From Burkholderiales bacterium (GTDB lineage Bacteria > Pseudomonadota > Gammaproteobacteria > Burkholderiales > Burkholderiaceae_C), in contig JACPUE010000060.1 of the NCBI GenBank assembly GCA_016192425.1, positions 1 through 58,119 of the forward strand: a stretch of 58,119 nt of DNA, in the 5' to 3' direction. Below, in pieces: positions 9,629-18,699 of this stretch. A model generated the notes under the pieces. It did not search any database. It saw only the letters and a program-made list of their open reading frames with translations, and had not been told where the DNA came from. The translations under genes and the position numbers were made by a program. The first letter of the stretch is position 1, and each line of letters starts with the position of its first letter.

Positions 9629-10444
9629 ATGCCAGAGTTGCCAGAAGTGGAAGTCACCCGAAGGGGCATTGCAGCGGCTTTGGTCGGTGCGCAGTTGCGC
9701 ACGGTGGTGCTGGGCAAACCTCTGCGTTGGCCCCTGGGGTGCGATCCGGCACAGTTGGCGGGGCGCATGGTCACTGGGGTGGGGCGGCGCGGGAAATACC
9801 TGCTGTTCCATCTCGATCAGGGCTGCCTGATCGTGCACCTGGGCATGTCGGGCAGCCTGCGCTGGCTGGTGCAGCCCACAGAGCCTGGCCCCCATGACCA
9901 TTTCGATTGCCGCACCGACCGTGGGATCCTGCGCTTGCACGATCCTCGGCGCTTTGGCGCGGTGGTGTATGTAGCCAGCCTGCACGATCCGGTGGCCTGC
10001 AAACTGCTGGGAGGCCTGGGGGTGGAGCCGCTGTCAGACGACTTCCGGGTGGAGGGCTGGCTTCTTGCGTTGCGCCAAAGTCGGCAGGCCATCAAGCCGC
10101 TCCTGCTGTCGGGCCGCGTAGTGGTCGGGGTGGGCAACATCTATGCCTGCGAGGCCTTGTTCCGCGCGGGTATCCGGCCCAGTACTCTGGCTTCGCGCAT
10201 CGGCCCGGTGCGGGCGCGTCGGCTTCACGCAGCCATCCGCGAGGTGTTGGCGCAGGCGGTGGAGCTGGGTGGAAGCACCTTGCGGGATTTTTCCAGCGTC
10301 CAGGGCCATGCTGGGGCATTCCAGTTGCATGCACAGGTGTATGGGCGGGAGGGTTTGCCCTGCAGGGTGTGCGGCACCCCCGTGCGCATGGAGCGGCAGG
10401 GGCAGCGCAGCAGCTTTTTCTGCCCACGCTGCCAGCGGCCATGA
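9629..10444 (+). CDS. mutM: formamidopyrimidine-DNA glycosylase
   Basis: A 271-residue DNA repair enzyme that removes 8-oxoguanine and formamidopyrimidines. The start must be ATG 9629 because the catalytic proline is residue 2: [23 protein letters not shown] holds the DNA-contact region, and [11 protein letters not shown] is the helix-two-turn-helix. The C-terminus is a four-cysteine zinc finger (CRVCGTPV...FFCPRCQ). MutY, the partner glycosylase of the GO system, lies two genes downstream. A 9-bp hairpin at 10452-10472 follows. Confidence 0.97.
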   Translation: MPELPEVEVTRRGIAAALVGAQLRTVVLGKPLRWPLGCDPAQLAGRMVTGVGRRGKYLLFHLDQGCLIVHLGMSGSLRWLVQPTEPGPHDHFDCRTDRGILRLHDPRRFGAVVYVASLHDPVACKLLGGLGVEPLSDDFRVEGWLLALRQSRQAIKPLLLSGRVVVGVGNIYACEALFRAGIRPSTLASRIGPVRARRLHAAIREVLAQAVELGGSTLRDFSSVQGHAGAFQLHAQVYGREGLPCRVCGTPVRMERQGQRSSFFCPRCQRP

Positions 10445-10451
10445 TTTGAGG

Positions 10452-10472
10452 CGCTGAAACCACGTTTCAGCG
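10452..10472 (+). terminator. hairpin after mutM
   Basis: Perfect stem CGCTGAAAC / GTTTCAGCG with loop CAC, just after the mutM stop. No T-run follows, so a transcript-end role is probable but unproven. Confidence 0.5.
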
Positions 10473-10554
10473 GGATGCAGGGCGCGATGGCTGCATCCGG
10501 TGCTATATTTTGTGCCTATTTGTGGCCGCGTATCCATAGACCATTGGGAGCAAA

Positions 10555-12519
10555 GTGGGACCCTCCTTCAACGAGCAGTTTGAGCAGCATGGCGCCTGGC
10601 GGCGCGAATTCGCCCGGCAACTCAAGCAACTGGGCGAGTGGATGTCTGCGCACGAACTCATGGATGCCGCCGTCCAGGAGCGTTTGCAAAGGCTCGAAGG
10701 GCAACTGCGTTCCGACCGCATCATGGTGGCCTTTGTGGCCGAGTTTTCGCGCGGCAAGTCCGAGCTGATCAACGCCATCTTCTTTGCCGACTACGGCAGG
10801 CGCATCATGCCGGCCAGTGCGGGGCGCACCACCATGTGCCCCACCGAGCTGGGCTACGACCCGCAGGTGCCGCATTGCCTGCGCCTTCTGCCCATTGAAA
10901 CGCGCCTGCAGATGCAGGGCCTGGCCGAATGGCGGCTCAAGCCCGAGCGCTGGGTCGAGGTGCCCTTGCAGGTAGGCGATGCCGACCAGATTTCGCACGC
11001 GCTTGAAAAAGTGGCGCAGGTGCGCAAGGTCAGCGTGGACGACGCACGGGCCATGGGCTTCTGGCATGACGACATGCCCGATGACAACCCGTCGCTGGAT
11101 GCGCAGGGCATGGTCGAGGTGCCCCTGTGGCGCCATGCCATCATCAACCTGCCCCATCCGCTGCTCAAGCAGGGCCTGGTCATTCTGGACACGCCGGGCC
11201 TCAACGCCGTGGGTGCCGAGCCCGAACTGACCGTCAACCTGATTCCGCAGGCCCATGCGGTGGTGTTCATCCTGGCGGCAGACACCGGCGTCACGCGCTC
11301 GGACCTGAGCATCTGGCGCGAGCATCTGGCGGCAGCATCGCAAGGGGCCGACGCACGGCTGGTGGTGCTCAACAAGATCGACACCCTCTGGGATACGCTC
11401 AACTCGGCCCAGCAGATCCAGGACCAATTGGAGCGCCAGCGCCAGACCTCGGCAGAGATGCTGGGCGTGCGGCTGGACCAGGTGCTGCCCGTGTCGGCGC
11501 AAAAGGGGCTGGTGGCCAAGATCCAGTGCGACGACGTGATGCTGGAGGCCAGCGGCCTGCCGGTGCTGGAAGAAGCACTGGCGCGCGGCATCATGGGCCA
11601 GCGCCAGGCTATCCTGCGTTCCGCCATTGGCGCAGGCATTGCCAGCCTGCGCACGGAAACGGCGCGGGTGCTCAACATCCGCCGACGTGACCTGGACGAG
11701 CAGATGCTGGAGCTGCGCAGCCTGCGCGGCAAGAACGCTTCCGTCATCCTGGCCATGCGCAACCGCATCGAGCAGGAGCAGCGCGAATTCGACCTGAGCA
11801 CCACGCGCATCCATGCTGTGCGGGCCGTGCACCTCAAGCTCTTGCGCGATGTGTTCCACAAGCTGGGCAGCAAGGCCCTGAAGGAGCAACTGGCGCCGCT
11901 GATAGCCAGCCTGCAGCAAAAGGGCATCAAGCTGGGTGTGCGCAAGCAGTACGAAGAGGTGTTCCACACGTTGCAGGACACGCTCGATGGCGTGCAGTCT
12001 GCCGCCACCGAAATCCAGGCCATGCTGGAAGGCACCTTCCGCCAGCTCAATGCCGAGTTTGGCTTTTCGCTCCAGGTTCCGCCTGCGCCCCAGCTCGAAG
12101 AGTTTGGCAACGAAATTGCGCGCATCGAGCAAGGGCACCTGCAGTACCTGGGCGTGGGCAACACGCTCAAGCTGCTGCAACCCGAGTTTGCCGAGCGGCT
12201 GGGGCGTGCGCTGTCCATCCGCTTGCGCTCGGTGTACGAGTCGGTGGCCAACGATCTGGAACTGTGGAGCAAATCGGCTACGGCCCAACTTGACGCCCAA
12301 CTGCGCGAGCGCAAGCGCAGCTTCGCACGCCGTATCGAGGCGGTCGACCGCATCCAGCAGGCCGCCACCGGCCTGGAGGAGCGCATCACCGAGATCGAGG
12401 ACGGCGAGGCCGAACTCCAGCGCCTGGACAACCACCTGCTGCAACTGACCGAACAGCTCATGGTCCTGGCCGAAGATCCGGCCGAGGTCGAGCACCACGA
12501 CATCTTTGCACCGGCATGA
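10555..12519 (+). CDS. dynamin-family GTPase
   Basis: A 654-residue bacterial dynamin-like protein. The GTPase domain occupies about residues 55-350. The P-loop region is AEFSRGKS at 62-69, DTPGLN is switch II (G3), and NKID is G4. The usual first glycine of the P-loop is alanine here. The second half is long alpha-helical (LRSLRGKNASVILAMRN, LEERITEIEDGEAELQ), as in the stalk of dynamins. The start is GTG 10555 with GGGAG upstream. Its last four bases overlap the mutY start (ATGA), so the two are translationally coupled. Role unknown; membrane remodelling or DNA-damage-linked functions are possible. Confidence 0.85.
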   Translation: MGPSFNEQFEQHGAWRREFARQLKQLGEWMSAHELMDAAVQERLQRLEGQLRSDRIMVAFVAEFSRGKSELINAIFFADYGRRIMPASAGRTTMCPTELGYDPQVPHCLRLLPIETRLQMQGLAEWRLKPERWVEVPLQVGDADQISHALEKVAQVRKVSVDDARAMGFWHDDMPDDNPSLDAQGMVEVPLWRHAIINLPHPLLKQGLVILDTPGLNAVGAEPELTVNLIPQAHAVVFILAADTGVTRSDLSIWREHLAAASQGADARLVVLNKIDTLWDTLNSAQQIQDQLERQRQTSAEMLGVRLDQVLPVSAQKGLVAKIQCDDVMLEASGLPVLEEALARGIMGQRQAILRSAIGAGIASLRTETARVLNIRRRDLDEQMLELRSLRGKNASVILAMRNRIEQEQREFDLSTTRIHAVRAVHLKLLRDVFHKLGSKALKEQLAPLIASLQQKGIKLGVRKQYEEVFHTLQDTLDGVQSAATEIQAMLEGTFRQLNAEFGFSLQVPPAPQLEEFGNEIARIEQGHLQYLGVGNTLKLLQPEFAERLGRALSIRLRSVYESVANDLELWSKSATAQLDAQLRERKRSFARRIEAVDRIQQAATGLEERITEIEDGEAELQRLDNHLLQLTEQLMVLAEDPAEVEHHDIFAPA

Positions 12520-13565
12520 GCGGCGCCCTCCCGCCGGTAGCATCCCTGGTGGTGCGCTGGCAGGCCGAACATGGCCGCTCCAGCCTGCCCTGGCAGGGCA
12601 CGCGCGACCCCTATCGCGTCTGGCTGTCCGAAATCATGCTGCAGCAGACGCAGGTGGCCACGGTGCTGGACTACTACGCACGGTTCCTGGCGCGGTTTCC
12701 TGATGTGCATGCGCTGGCAGCGGCGCCGCAGGACGATGTGTTGGCCTTGTGGAGCGGGCTGGGCTACTACAGCCGTGCCCGCAACCTGCACCGTTGTGCG
12801 CAGCAGGTGGTGCAGGTGCACGGGGGGCGCTTTCCCGCCACGGCTGCGGAACTGGCGGCCTTGCCCGGCATAGGCCGCTCCACCGCGGGCGCGATTGCCG
12901 CCTTCTGTTTCGGCCAGCGCGCCCCCATTCTGGACGCCAACGTGCGGCGCGTACTGACGCGCCTGCTGGGCTTTGGCGGCGACCTGGCGCAGGGCGCGCA
13001 GGAGCGCGCGCTCTGGCAGCATGCCCAGGACTTGCTGCCGACCGAGCAGCTTCATGACTCCATGCCGCGCTACACCCAGGGCCTCATGGATCTGGGCGCC
13101 ATGGTGTGCCTGCCCCGCCAGCCGCGCTGCGAGGCATGTCCCTTGCAGGCGCACTGCGTGGCCCGGGCCGAAGGCACACCCGAGCAGTACCCCGTGCGCA
13201 CGCGCAAGCTGGTGCGCAAGGCACAGGCCTGGTGGCTGTTGCAATTGCAGGATGCGCAAGGCCGGGTGTGGCTGGAGCGCCGCCCCGAACGCGGTATCTG
13301 GGCGGGCTTGTACAGCCTGCCGGTGTTCGAGACGCGCGATGCGCTGATGGCATGGCTGCAAGGTGCACAGGCCCGGTGGCAGCAGGAACACCCTGCCATG
13401 CTGCATGTGCTGACCCACCGCGACCTGTACCTGCACCGCGTGGTGGCCACGGTGGCGCAGCCGCCTGCCATGCCTGTGTCGGGCGCCTGGTGCGCCTTGG
13501 CCGAAATGGCAGCGCTGGGCCTGGCCGCACCGGTGCGCAAGCTGTTGCAGCAGGGAGCGGCGTAG
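12516..13565 (+). CDS. mutY: adenine DNA glycosylase
   Basis: A 349-residue enzyme that removes adenine mispaired with 8-oxoguanine. Motifs are the catalytic-Glu segment SEIMLQQTQVATV, helix-hairpin-helix LPGIGRSTAGAIAA, and ILDANVRRVL with the catalytic aspartate. The four-cysteine iron-sulfur loop MVCLPRQPRCEACPLQAHC is intact. The C-terminal NUDIX-like domain (YLHRVVATVAQ) recognises 8-oxoG. It overlaps the dynamin-like gene by 4 bp. Together with mutM upstream this makes a GO-repair neighbourhood. Confidence 0.96.
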   Translation: MSGALPPVASLVVRWQAEHGRSSLPWQGTRDPYRVWLSEIMLQQTQVATVLDYYARFLARFPDVHALAAAPQDDVLALWSGLGYYSRARNLHRCAQQVVQVHGGRFPATAAELAALPGIGRSTAGAIAAFCFGQRAPILDANVRRVLTRLLGFGGDLAQGAQERALWQHAQDLLPTEQLHDSMPRYTQGLMDLGAMVCLPRQPRCEACPLQAHCVARAEGTPEQYPVRTRKLVRKAQAWWLLQLQDAQGRVWLERRPERGIWAGLYSLPVFETRDALMAWLQGAQARWQQEHPAMLHVLTHRDLYLHRVVATVAQPPAMPVSGAWCALAEMAALGLAAPVRKLLQQGAA

Positions 13566-13575
13566 CGGGCAGGCG

Positions 13576-14433
13576 TCAGCGTCCGTCCAGCTCGCGGTGG
13601 CGGCGCAGTGTGGGCCACTGGCTGGCAAAGTGCCCGGCCAGTCGCTCCACCAGATAGACCGAACGGTGCTGGCCGCCCGTGCAGCCAATGGCCACGGTCA
13701 CATAGCTGCGGTGGTTGCGTGCCATGGCGGGCAGCCAGTGCTCCAGGAAGGCGGCAATGTGCTGCTCCATGACCGTCACTTCGGGCTGCTGCTCCAGAAA
13801 ATCGGCTACCGGCGCATCCAGCCCGGTGAGGTCGCGCAGGTCGTTTTCGTAGTGCGGGTTGGGCAGCATGCGCACGTCGAACACGTAGTCGGCATCCACC
13901 GGCACGCCGCGCTTGAAGGCGAAGGACTGGAACACCAGCGACAGCGCCCCCTTGTCGGTGCCGATCAAGTCCTTGATGTAAGCCTGCAACTGCGATCCAC
14001 GCAGGTTGCTGGTGTCGATGACCTGGGCCTGTTCGCGCAGCTCGGCCAGCAGCTCGCGTTCCAGCTCGATGACCTGCACCAATGCCAGCCGCCCGTCGTC
14101 CTGCCCGCCGCCAGACAGCGGATGGCGGCGGCGGGTTTCTGAAAAGCGTCTCACCAGGGTGCCGGTGGTGGCGTCAAGAAAGATCGAATGCACCGCGCAG
14201 CCCTGTCGGCGCAGCTCCTGCAGCTTGGAGGGCACCAGCGGCAGCGAGGTGGCGCTGCGCACATCCATGGCAATGGCCAGGCGGTTGCCGTGGTGCGTGT
14301 GTTCCAGCGCCACGAAGGACAGCAGCAGCTCGGGCGGCAGGTTGTCCACGCAGTAGTAGCCCGCGTCTTCCAGCGCCCGCAGGGCAATGGATTTGCCCGA
14401 ACCCGACATGCCGGTGATGAGCACGATTTCCAT
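13576..14433 (-). CDS. rapZ: RNase adapter protein / nucleotide-binding protein RapZ
   Basis: A 285-residue P-loop protein. Walker A is GMSGSGKS at residues 8-15, followed by [21 protein letters not shown]. Family motifs [18 protein letters not shown] and [17 protein letters not shown] (C-terminal domain) are present. In enterobacteria RapZ senses glucosamine-6-phosphate and steers RNase E to the GlmZ small RNA; in betaproteobacteria the role is less clear. Gene order nadK-recN-rapZ on the minus strand suggests co-transcription; the recN-rapZ gap is 14 bp. Confidence 0.93.
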   Translation of the reverse strand: MEIVLITGMSGSGKSIALRALEDAGYYCVDNLPPELLLSFVALEHTHHGNRLAIAMDVRSATSLPLVPSKLQELRRQGCAVHSIFLDATTGTLVRRFSETRRRHPLSGGGQDDGRLALVQVIELERELLAELREQAQVIDTSNLRGSQLQAYIKDLIGTDKGALSLVFQSFAFKRGVPVDADYVFDVRMLPNPHYENDLRDLTGLDAPVADFLEQQPEVTVMEQHIAAFLEHWLPAMARNHRSYVTVAIGCTGGQHRSVYLVERLAGHFASQWPTLRRHRELDGR

Positions 14434-14447
14434 GGTCCAGTGTTCTT

Positions 14448-16112
14448 TCAGGCCTGCCTGCGGCGGGGGGCCGTGGTGTCCAGCATTTCGCGGGCATGGG
14501 CCAGGGAGCGGGCGGTGGGCTTCTCGCCCCCGAGCATGCGGGCAATTTCGTTCACCCGGTCTTCACCCTCGGCGGCAGCCACCGCGCTGGTGGTGGGCTC
14601 TCCTCGAAGCTTGGTCACCACCAGGTGGTGGTGCGCACTGGCAGCCACCTGCGGCAGGTGGGTCACCGCCAGCACCTGCCGGTCCTGCCCGATCTGGCGC
14701 ATCAACCGGCCCACGCTGGCCGCCACGGCGCCGCCCACCCCGGCGTCCACTTCGTCGAAGATCAAGGTGTCTGCGCTGCCCAGCGTGCTGGTGGCCACGG
14801 CGATGGCCAGCGAAATGCGCGAGAGTTCGCCGCCCGAGGCAATTTTGCCAATGGGCCGTGGCGTTGCGCCTGGGTGGCCTGCCACCAAAAAATCGATGCC
14901 GTCCACCCCGTGGGCCGCAGGTTCGGGCGCTTTGCGCACCTGCACCACGAACTGGCCCCCGGCCATACCCAGTTCCTGCATGGCGGCGGTGATTTCTGCC
15001 GACAGCCGGGGCGCTGCCTTGGCGCGCTGGCGCGACAGCGTCTGGGCTGCTGCCTGGTAGGCCTTGGAGTGCTGCTGCACGGCCTGCTCCAGCGCGGCCA
15101 GGTCGCTGGCGGCGTCCAGCTGCTGCAGGGCCTGCTCCCAGGACTGGCGCAGTGCGGGCAGATCCTGTGGGGGGCGCTTGTGGCGGCGTGCCAGCGCCAG
15201 CCACTGGGCTACGCGGGCGTCAAGCTGTGCGAGCCGGTCGGGGTCGAGCTCGGTGTGGTCCAGGTAGCTGTGCAGGCCGTGCAAGGCATCATCGGCCAGC
15301 GCCAGGGCAGAAGCCAGCGTGCCAGCCAGTTCCTTGAACGTGGGCTCCAGGTGTTCCTGCCGTTGCAAGGTGTCCAGGGCGCGCGAGAGCCCCGCGCGTG
15401 CGCCGCCTTCTTCGGCATCGAGCAGGTTCACGGTGGACTGGGCCGACTCCAGCAGCGATTGGGCGTGCGTGAGCCGGGTGTGCTGGGCGTTCAGGCTGTC
15501 CCACTCGCCCTCGGCGGGCGCGAGCTTGTCCATTTCGGCCAGTTGCCATTGCAGCCGCTCGCGCTCTTGCTGCAACTGGTCCTGGGCGCTGCGGGCCTGC
15601 TCGCTGGCGCGCAGGGCGTCGCGCCAGCGCGCCCAGCAGGCGGCCACTTCGTGCGGCGAGGCGCCTGCGTAGGCGTCCAGCAGGTCGCGCACCGCGTCGG
15701 CACGGGTCAGGCTCTGCCAGGCGTGCTGGCCGTGGATGTCGATGAGCCGCTCACCCAGGTGGCGCAACTGCGCCGCGGTGGCGGGCAGGCCGTTGATCCA
15801 TGCGCGGCTCTTGCCGCTGGCGTCGATGGTGCGCCGCAGCAGCAGTTCGGGCGGGGCGTCGAACCCGGCTTCTTCCAGCCAGGGTGCGAGGTCCTGCGCA
15901 CCGTCGAACTCGGCACACAGGTCGGCGCGCTGCGCGCCTTCGCGCACCACGGCGGCATCGGAGCGCCCGCCCAGGATGAGTTGCAAGGCCTCGATGAGGA
16001 TGGACTTGCCTGCGCCCGTTTCGCCGGTCAGTGCGGTAAAGCCCTCGCGCAGATCCAGCTCCAGCGCCTGGACGATGACGAAATCACGCAAGACAATGCG
16101 CTTGAGCGCCAT
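14448..16112 (-). CDS. recN: DNA repair protein RecN
   Basis: A 554-residue SMC-like ATPase for double-strand break repair. Walker A is GETGAGKS near residues 30-37. The centre is a long coiled coil ([19 protein letters not shown]). The C-terminal half has [17 protein letters not shown] (signature) and [12 protein letters not shown] (Walker B). It starts 2 bases after the nadK stop, so they are tightly coupled. No LexA box was identified by eye upstream of nadK. Confidence 0.96.
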   Translation of the reverse strand: MALKRIVLRDFVIVQALELDLREGFTALTGETGAGKSILIEALQLILGGRSDAAVVREGAQRADLCAEFDGAQDLAPWLEEAGFDAPPELLLRRTIDASGKSRAWINGLPATAAQLRHLGERLIDIHGQHAWQSLTRADAVRDLLDAYAGASPHEVAACWARWRDALRASEQARSAQDQLQQERERLQWQLAEMDKLAPAEGEWDSLNAQHTRLTHAQSLLESAQSTVNLLDAEEGGARAGLSRALDTLQRQEHLEPTFKELAGTLASALALADDALHGLHSYLDHTELDPDRLAQLDARVAQWLALARRHKRPPQDLPALRQSWEQALQQLDAASDLAALEQAVQQHSKAYQAAAQTLSRQRAKAAPRLSAEITAAMQELGMAGGQFVVQVRKAPEPAAHGVDGIDFLVAGHPGATPRPIGKIASGGELSRISLAIAVATSTLGSADTLIFDEVDAGVGGAVAASVGRLMRQIGQDRQVLAVTHLPQVAASAHHHLVVTKLRGEPTTSAVAAAEGEDRVNEIARMLGGEKPTARSLAHAREMLDTTAPRRRQA

Positions 16113-16114
16113 GC

Positions 16115-17011
16115 TCAGGATCCTCCCTCATTCCAGCGCAGCTTCTTGCGCAAGGTGTCGAAGTAGTTCCACCCCCGGGGGTGCAAGAAGCGCACGCTGA
16201 ACTCCGAGCGGCGCACGATGATGCGGTCGCCATGCAGCAGGGATGCCAGCGACTGCATGTCGAAGTTGGCGCTGGCATCGCGCCCGCTGACCAGCTCGAT
16301 GGCCACCTCGGCCACGTCGGCCAGCACAATGGGCCGGTTGGACAGCGTGTGTGGCGCAATCGGCACCAGCACCCAGCCTGGAATCGACGGGTGCAGCATG
16401 GGCCCCCCCGCCGACAGCGCATACGCCGTGGACCCCGTGGGCGAGGCCACGATCAGGCCGTCGGCCCGCTGGTTGGCCACGAAATGGCCGTCCACCTCCA
16501 CGCGCACCTCCACCATGCCCGAGGTGGCGCCCCGGTTGAGCACCACATCGTTCATGGCCAGCGCGTCGAACACCACACGCCCCTCGCGCAGCACCTGGGC
16601 GTGCATCAGCGGGCGGTGGTCTTCCTCGTATTCGCCGCGCAGCATGGGCGTGAGCGTGGTGCGGTAGTTCTCCAGCGGAATGTCGGTGACAAAGCCCAGC
16701 CGCCCCTGATTGATGCCGATGAGCGGCGTGCCAAAGCGGGCCAGCTGGCGCCCGATGCTGAGCATGGTGCCGTCGCCCCCCACCACCAAGCACAGGTCGC
16801 ACTGCTTGCCAATGGCTTCGGCGTCCAGCGTGTCGTACTGCGCCAGGCCCGAGGTGGCCGCGGTTTGCGCCTCCAGCGCCACCTCGCAGCCCTGGGCGTG
16901 CAGGAAGTGGGCAATGTCGTCCAGCACCTTGCGGGCGCCGCAGGCAGCCGTGCTGGAGGCAGGGTACTGGTACTTGCCGACCAAGGCCACATGGCGAAAG
17001 TGGAGTTTCAT
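16115..17011 (-). CDS. nadK: NAD kinase
   Basis: A 298-residue enzyme making NADP from NAD. It contains [15 protein letters not shown] with the GGDGT loop, [26 protein letters not shown] (the NE/ND motif), and [20 protein letters not shown]. Its ATG is only 8 bases from the left prophage att core (17020-17031), so everything upstream of -20 is now phage DNA. Without the prophage, nadK and hrcA would be divergent with only 28 bp between start codons. Confidence 0.96.
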   Translation of the reverse strand: MKLHFRHVALVGKYQYPASSTAACGARKVLDDIAHFLHAQGCEVALEAQTAATSGLAQYDTLDAEAIGKQCDLCLVVGGDGTMLSIGRQLARFGTPLIGINQGRLGFVTDIPLENYRTTLTPMLRGEYEEDHRPLMHAQVLREGRVVFDALAMNDVVLNRGATSGMVEVRVEVDGHFVANQRADGLIVASPTGSTAYALSAGGPMLHPSIPGWVLVPIAPHTLSNRPIVLADVAEVAIELVSGRDASANFDMQSLASLLHGDRIIVRRSEFSVRFLHPRGWNYFDTLRKKLRWNEGGS

Positions 17012-17018
17012 GCCGAAA

Positions 17019-17291
17019 TTACATCATTAAACCTTTGTGAGGTTGTTGCAGTCTTTTCAGCATTCTTGTTTTGCATGCGCTGTCGCGTTCGCTTTCTAGT
17101 GCTGCAATCACTATCCACTTGCTTGGGTCTTCGCCGAGTTCTTCGGCGAGTGCGCCAGCTATGGCCGGGCTGATGTGCCCTCGTTGCTGTGCGTTGTGTA
17201 GTGCGTTTCGGTTGAGGTTTAGTTTTTTGTGCCAGTACTGCGGCGGGTTTAGTTGCAGTGCTTGTTCAAGTAGGTTCATCGTTGATTGCAT
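17019..17291 (-). CDS. DUF3693-type phage regulator (putative repressor)
   Basis: A 90-residue protein resembling DUF3693 proteins of filamentous phages. [20 protein letters not shown] followed by [15 protein letters not shown] (residues 25-59) reads as a helix-turn-helix domain. This suggests a lysogeny repressor, inferred rather than shown. ATG 17291 is preceded by AAAGGAGAG. It overlaps the end of the DUF2726 gene by 26 bp. The stop codon TAA is half phage core and half host DNA: in the excised circle the frame would continue about 37 more codons past residue 90. So the prophage form is C-terminally altered by integration. Confidence 0.7.
   Translation of the reverse strand: MQSTMNLLEQALQLNPPQYWHKKLNLNRNALHNAQQRGHISPAIAGALAEELGEDPSKWIVIAALESERDSACKTRMLKRLQQPHKGLMM
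17020..17031 (+). repeat. attL core of the prophage
   Basis: TACATCATTAAA, identical to 25622-25633. Flanks differ on both sides (T before and C after here; G before and A after at the right copy), so the identity is exactly 12 bp. It overlaps the last codons and stop of the DUF3693 gene. Confidence 0.85.
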
Positions 17292-17754
17292 GCTGCTCTC
17301 CTTTTTTCGTGGTGCTCGGTTGCGGGTCGATGTCGCGTTGTACTTGGGTGATGTCTGGAATGTTGTTGTATCGGATTACGCGGTATCCGGCCTGGATTAG
17401 TAGTTGATCTCGTTGCGCGTCGGAGTCTTCTTTTGTTCGATGTGAGGCGTCGTCTAGTTCTATGACTGCGATGGGTTGCAAGGATGCGTTGCAAATTACG
17501 TAGTCGGCAATTTTTCTGTCAAATGTGTTGCGTGTTGATCGTGAGCGGGCTTGCAGTAGTGCGCCAAATGAAACTTGTGCGAGGACGTGTAGTTCTGGTA
17601 GGGCGCTTGTGAGTCTGTTGAACATGGCTTCTTCGCGTTGAGTCAGTAGGCGTCTTTTCTTTGGGTGCTCGTTTGTGTTTTTGGTTTTTTTGCTGACCTC
17701 GATTGCGATTGCTAGTAGTGCTGCAAGGACGATGAAGGCGACTAGGGTTTTCAT
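17266..17754 (-). CDS. membrane-anchored DUF2726 nuclease-like protein
   Basis: A 162-residue protein. Residues 1-18 are a hydrophobic helix (MKTLVAFIVLAALLAIAIEV), then a basic linker (KKTKNTNEHPKKRR). Residues 35-145 resemble DUF2726, a Vsr/PD-(D/E)xK-like fold: FDRKIADYVICN, IAVIELDDASH, RDQLLIQAGYRVIRY. The D...ELD pattern could be the metal site. Start ATG 17754 is chosen because it gives the membrane helix; an upstream start would run through the operators. First gene of the leftward phage operon. Possible roles are superinfection exclusion, host-DNA defence cargo, or lysogeny control; none is shown. Confidence 0.65.
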   Translation of the reverse strand: MKTLVAFIVLAALLAIAIEVSKKTKNTNEHPKKRRLLTQREEAMFNRLTSALPELHVLAQVSFGALLQARSRSTRNTFDRKIADYVICNASLQPIAVIELDDASHRTKEDSDAQRDQLLIQAGYRVIRYNNIPDITQVQRDIDPQPSTTKKGEQHAINDEPT

Positions 17755-17771
17755 TGCTTGTGTTGTATTTT

Positions 17772-17790
17772 TGCAATCAATGTGATTGCA
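17772..17790. promoter_or_regulatory. phage operator 1
   Basis: Perfect inverted repeat TGCAATCA-ATG-TGATTGCA in the divergent intergenic region, 18 bp from the DUF2726 start. Same sequence and spacer as operator 2, 56 bp away centre to centre. Confidence 0.75.
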
Positions 17791-17825
17791 TGTTGCACTC
17801 AACTTGATGGCAGTGTATCCTCTGT

Positions 17826-17848
17826 TTTGCAATCAATGTGATTGCAAA
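17826..17848. promoter_or_regulatory. phage operator 2
   Basis: Perfect inverted repeat with 10-bp arms, TTTGCAATCA-ATG-TGATTGCAAA. It lies 13 bp upstream of the rightward start at 17862, where a bound protein could block the rightward operon. Likely target of the DUF3693 or XRE protein. Confidence 0.75.
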
Positions 17849-17861
17849 CGTGGAGCCACCC

Positions 17862-18245
17862 ATGCCAGCCTTTCAACTTCAATTACCCGAACTTGCCGCA
17901 TCGGATGCGGCCAACGATTGCAGCCCCGCCGTTGTGCCATTGGCCGCTGTGGTGGTGGCTCACCCGGTGATGGATGGCGAGGGCTGCACCGGGAACGAAA
18001 AGCGCAAGGGTCGTCCTGCTGTCCATGCCACTGGCGCTGCCCGCAAGGCTGCATACCGCGCTGCAAAGGCTCGCGTCGATTACACCGATGCGCCGTACAT
18101 CATCGACAAGCTGCGCGAGACAGCCGCCCAGCTTGATTGCAGCGTGAATGAGTTGCTGCAGTCGATGGTTCGTTTCGCTGAAACAAACCGCAACTGGAAG
18201 CAAGTTGGTTTGTACGGTAAGCGCTCTGGTGGGGTGCTTCAATGA
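17862..18245 (+). CDS. phage early protein, possible ribbon-helix-helix regulator
   Basis: A 127-residue protein, first gene of the rightward operon. ATG 17862 has GGAG seven bases upstream. Residues 45-65 are basic (NEKRKGRPAVHATGAARKAA). Then comes ARVDYTDAPYIIDKLRETAA and LDCSVNELLQSMVRFAETN, a short strand followed by two helices that could be a ribbon-helix-helix DNA-binding domain. A GTG at 17838 inside operator 2 is in frame but unlikely to be used. Its stop overlaps the next ATG by 4 bp. Function unknown; replication control is a guess from position. Confidence 0.6.
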   Translation: MPAFQLQLPELAASDAANDCSPAVVPLAAVVVAHPVMDGEGCTGNEKRKGRPAVHATGAARKAAYRAAKARVDYTDAPYIIDKLRETAAQLDCSVNELLQSMVRFAETNRNWKQVGLYGKRSGGVLQ

Positions 18246-18463
18246 TTCTCGACGCTGCTGCTCGTCAACGCCTGCGCGAACGTGCGCAATGTGCCTTGCT
18301 GCGTCCAATCCCTGAACGCATCCAGCAAGGGTCAGCAGATCAGGCGCGCGACTACAAAGAGTGTGCCGCAAAGGCTGCTTCTTTCATCCGCACCGGCCAT
18401 GACGCGAAACGTGCCGCGACAAGTGTCGCTCGCCTGGAGTCTATGCAGGGGGTGCAGCGATGA
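18242..18463 (+). CDS. small phage protein, unknown
   Basis: A 73-residue, arginine- and alanine-rich, probably all-helical protein (ARQRLRERAQCALLRPIPER). It overlaps both neighbours by ATGA junctions (18242 and 18460), which strongly supports it as a real, translationally coupled gene of the early operon. I recognise no family. Confidence 0.6.
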   Translation: MILDAAARQRLRERAQCALLRPIPERIQQGSADQARDYKECAAKAASFIRTGHDAKRAATSVARLESMQGVQR

Positions 18464-18699
18464 CTTGGCTATTTGCGAATCCCGTCATTGCGGCTTGCGC
18501 TGGGCGTCGTGGTCCTTATCGCCTTGCTTCTGTTGGTTCGTTTATTCGGACACGTCGTGTTGCTCTTGGGTTGACCCAGCCTGAGGCGGCGAAGCACTGT
18601 GGTGTTTCCTTGCGCACATTTCAGCGGGCTGAATCTGGCGATGTCGTTGATATGGCGACGCGGCGTGCGATCGAGCGCGCGTTGGGGGCGCCATGGTGA
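18460..18699 (+). CDS. XRE-family helix-turn-helix protein
   Basis: A 79-residue DNA-binding protein. GSFIRTRRVALGLTQPEAA and KHCGVSLRTFQRAESGDVV (residues 26-62) form a classical Cro/C1-type helix-turn-helix. Start ATG overlaps the preceding stop. The gene ends inside the first unit of the 50-bp tandem repeat (TGG TGA). As an early-operon regulator it could be a Cro-like antagonist of the leftward DUF3693 protein, or a control of Rep. This is inference. Confidence 0.75.
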   Translation: MTWLFANPVIAACAGRRGPYRLASVGSFIRTRRVALGLTQPEAAKHCGVSLRTFQRAESGDVVDMATRRAIERALGAPW

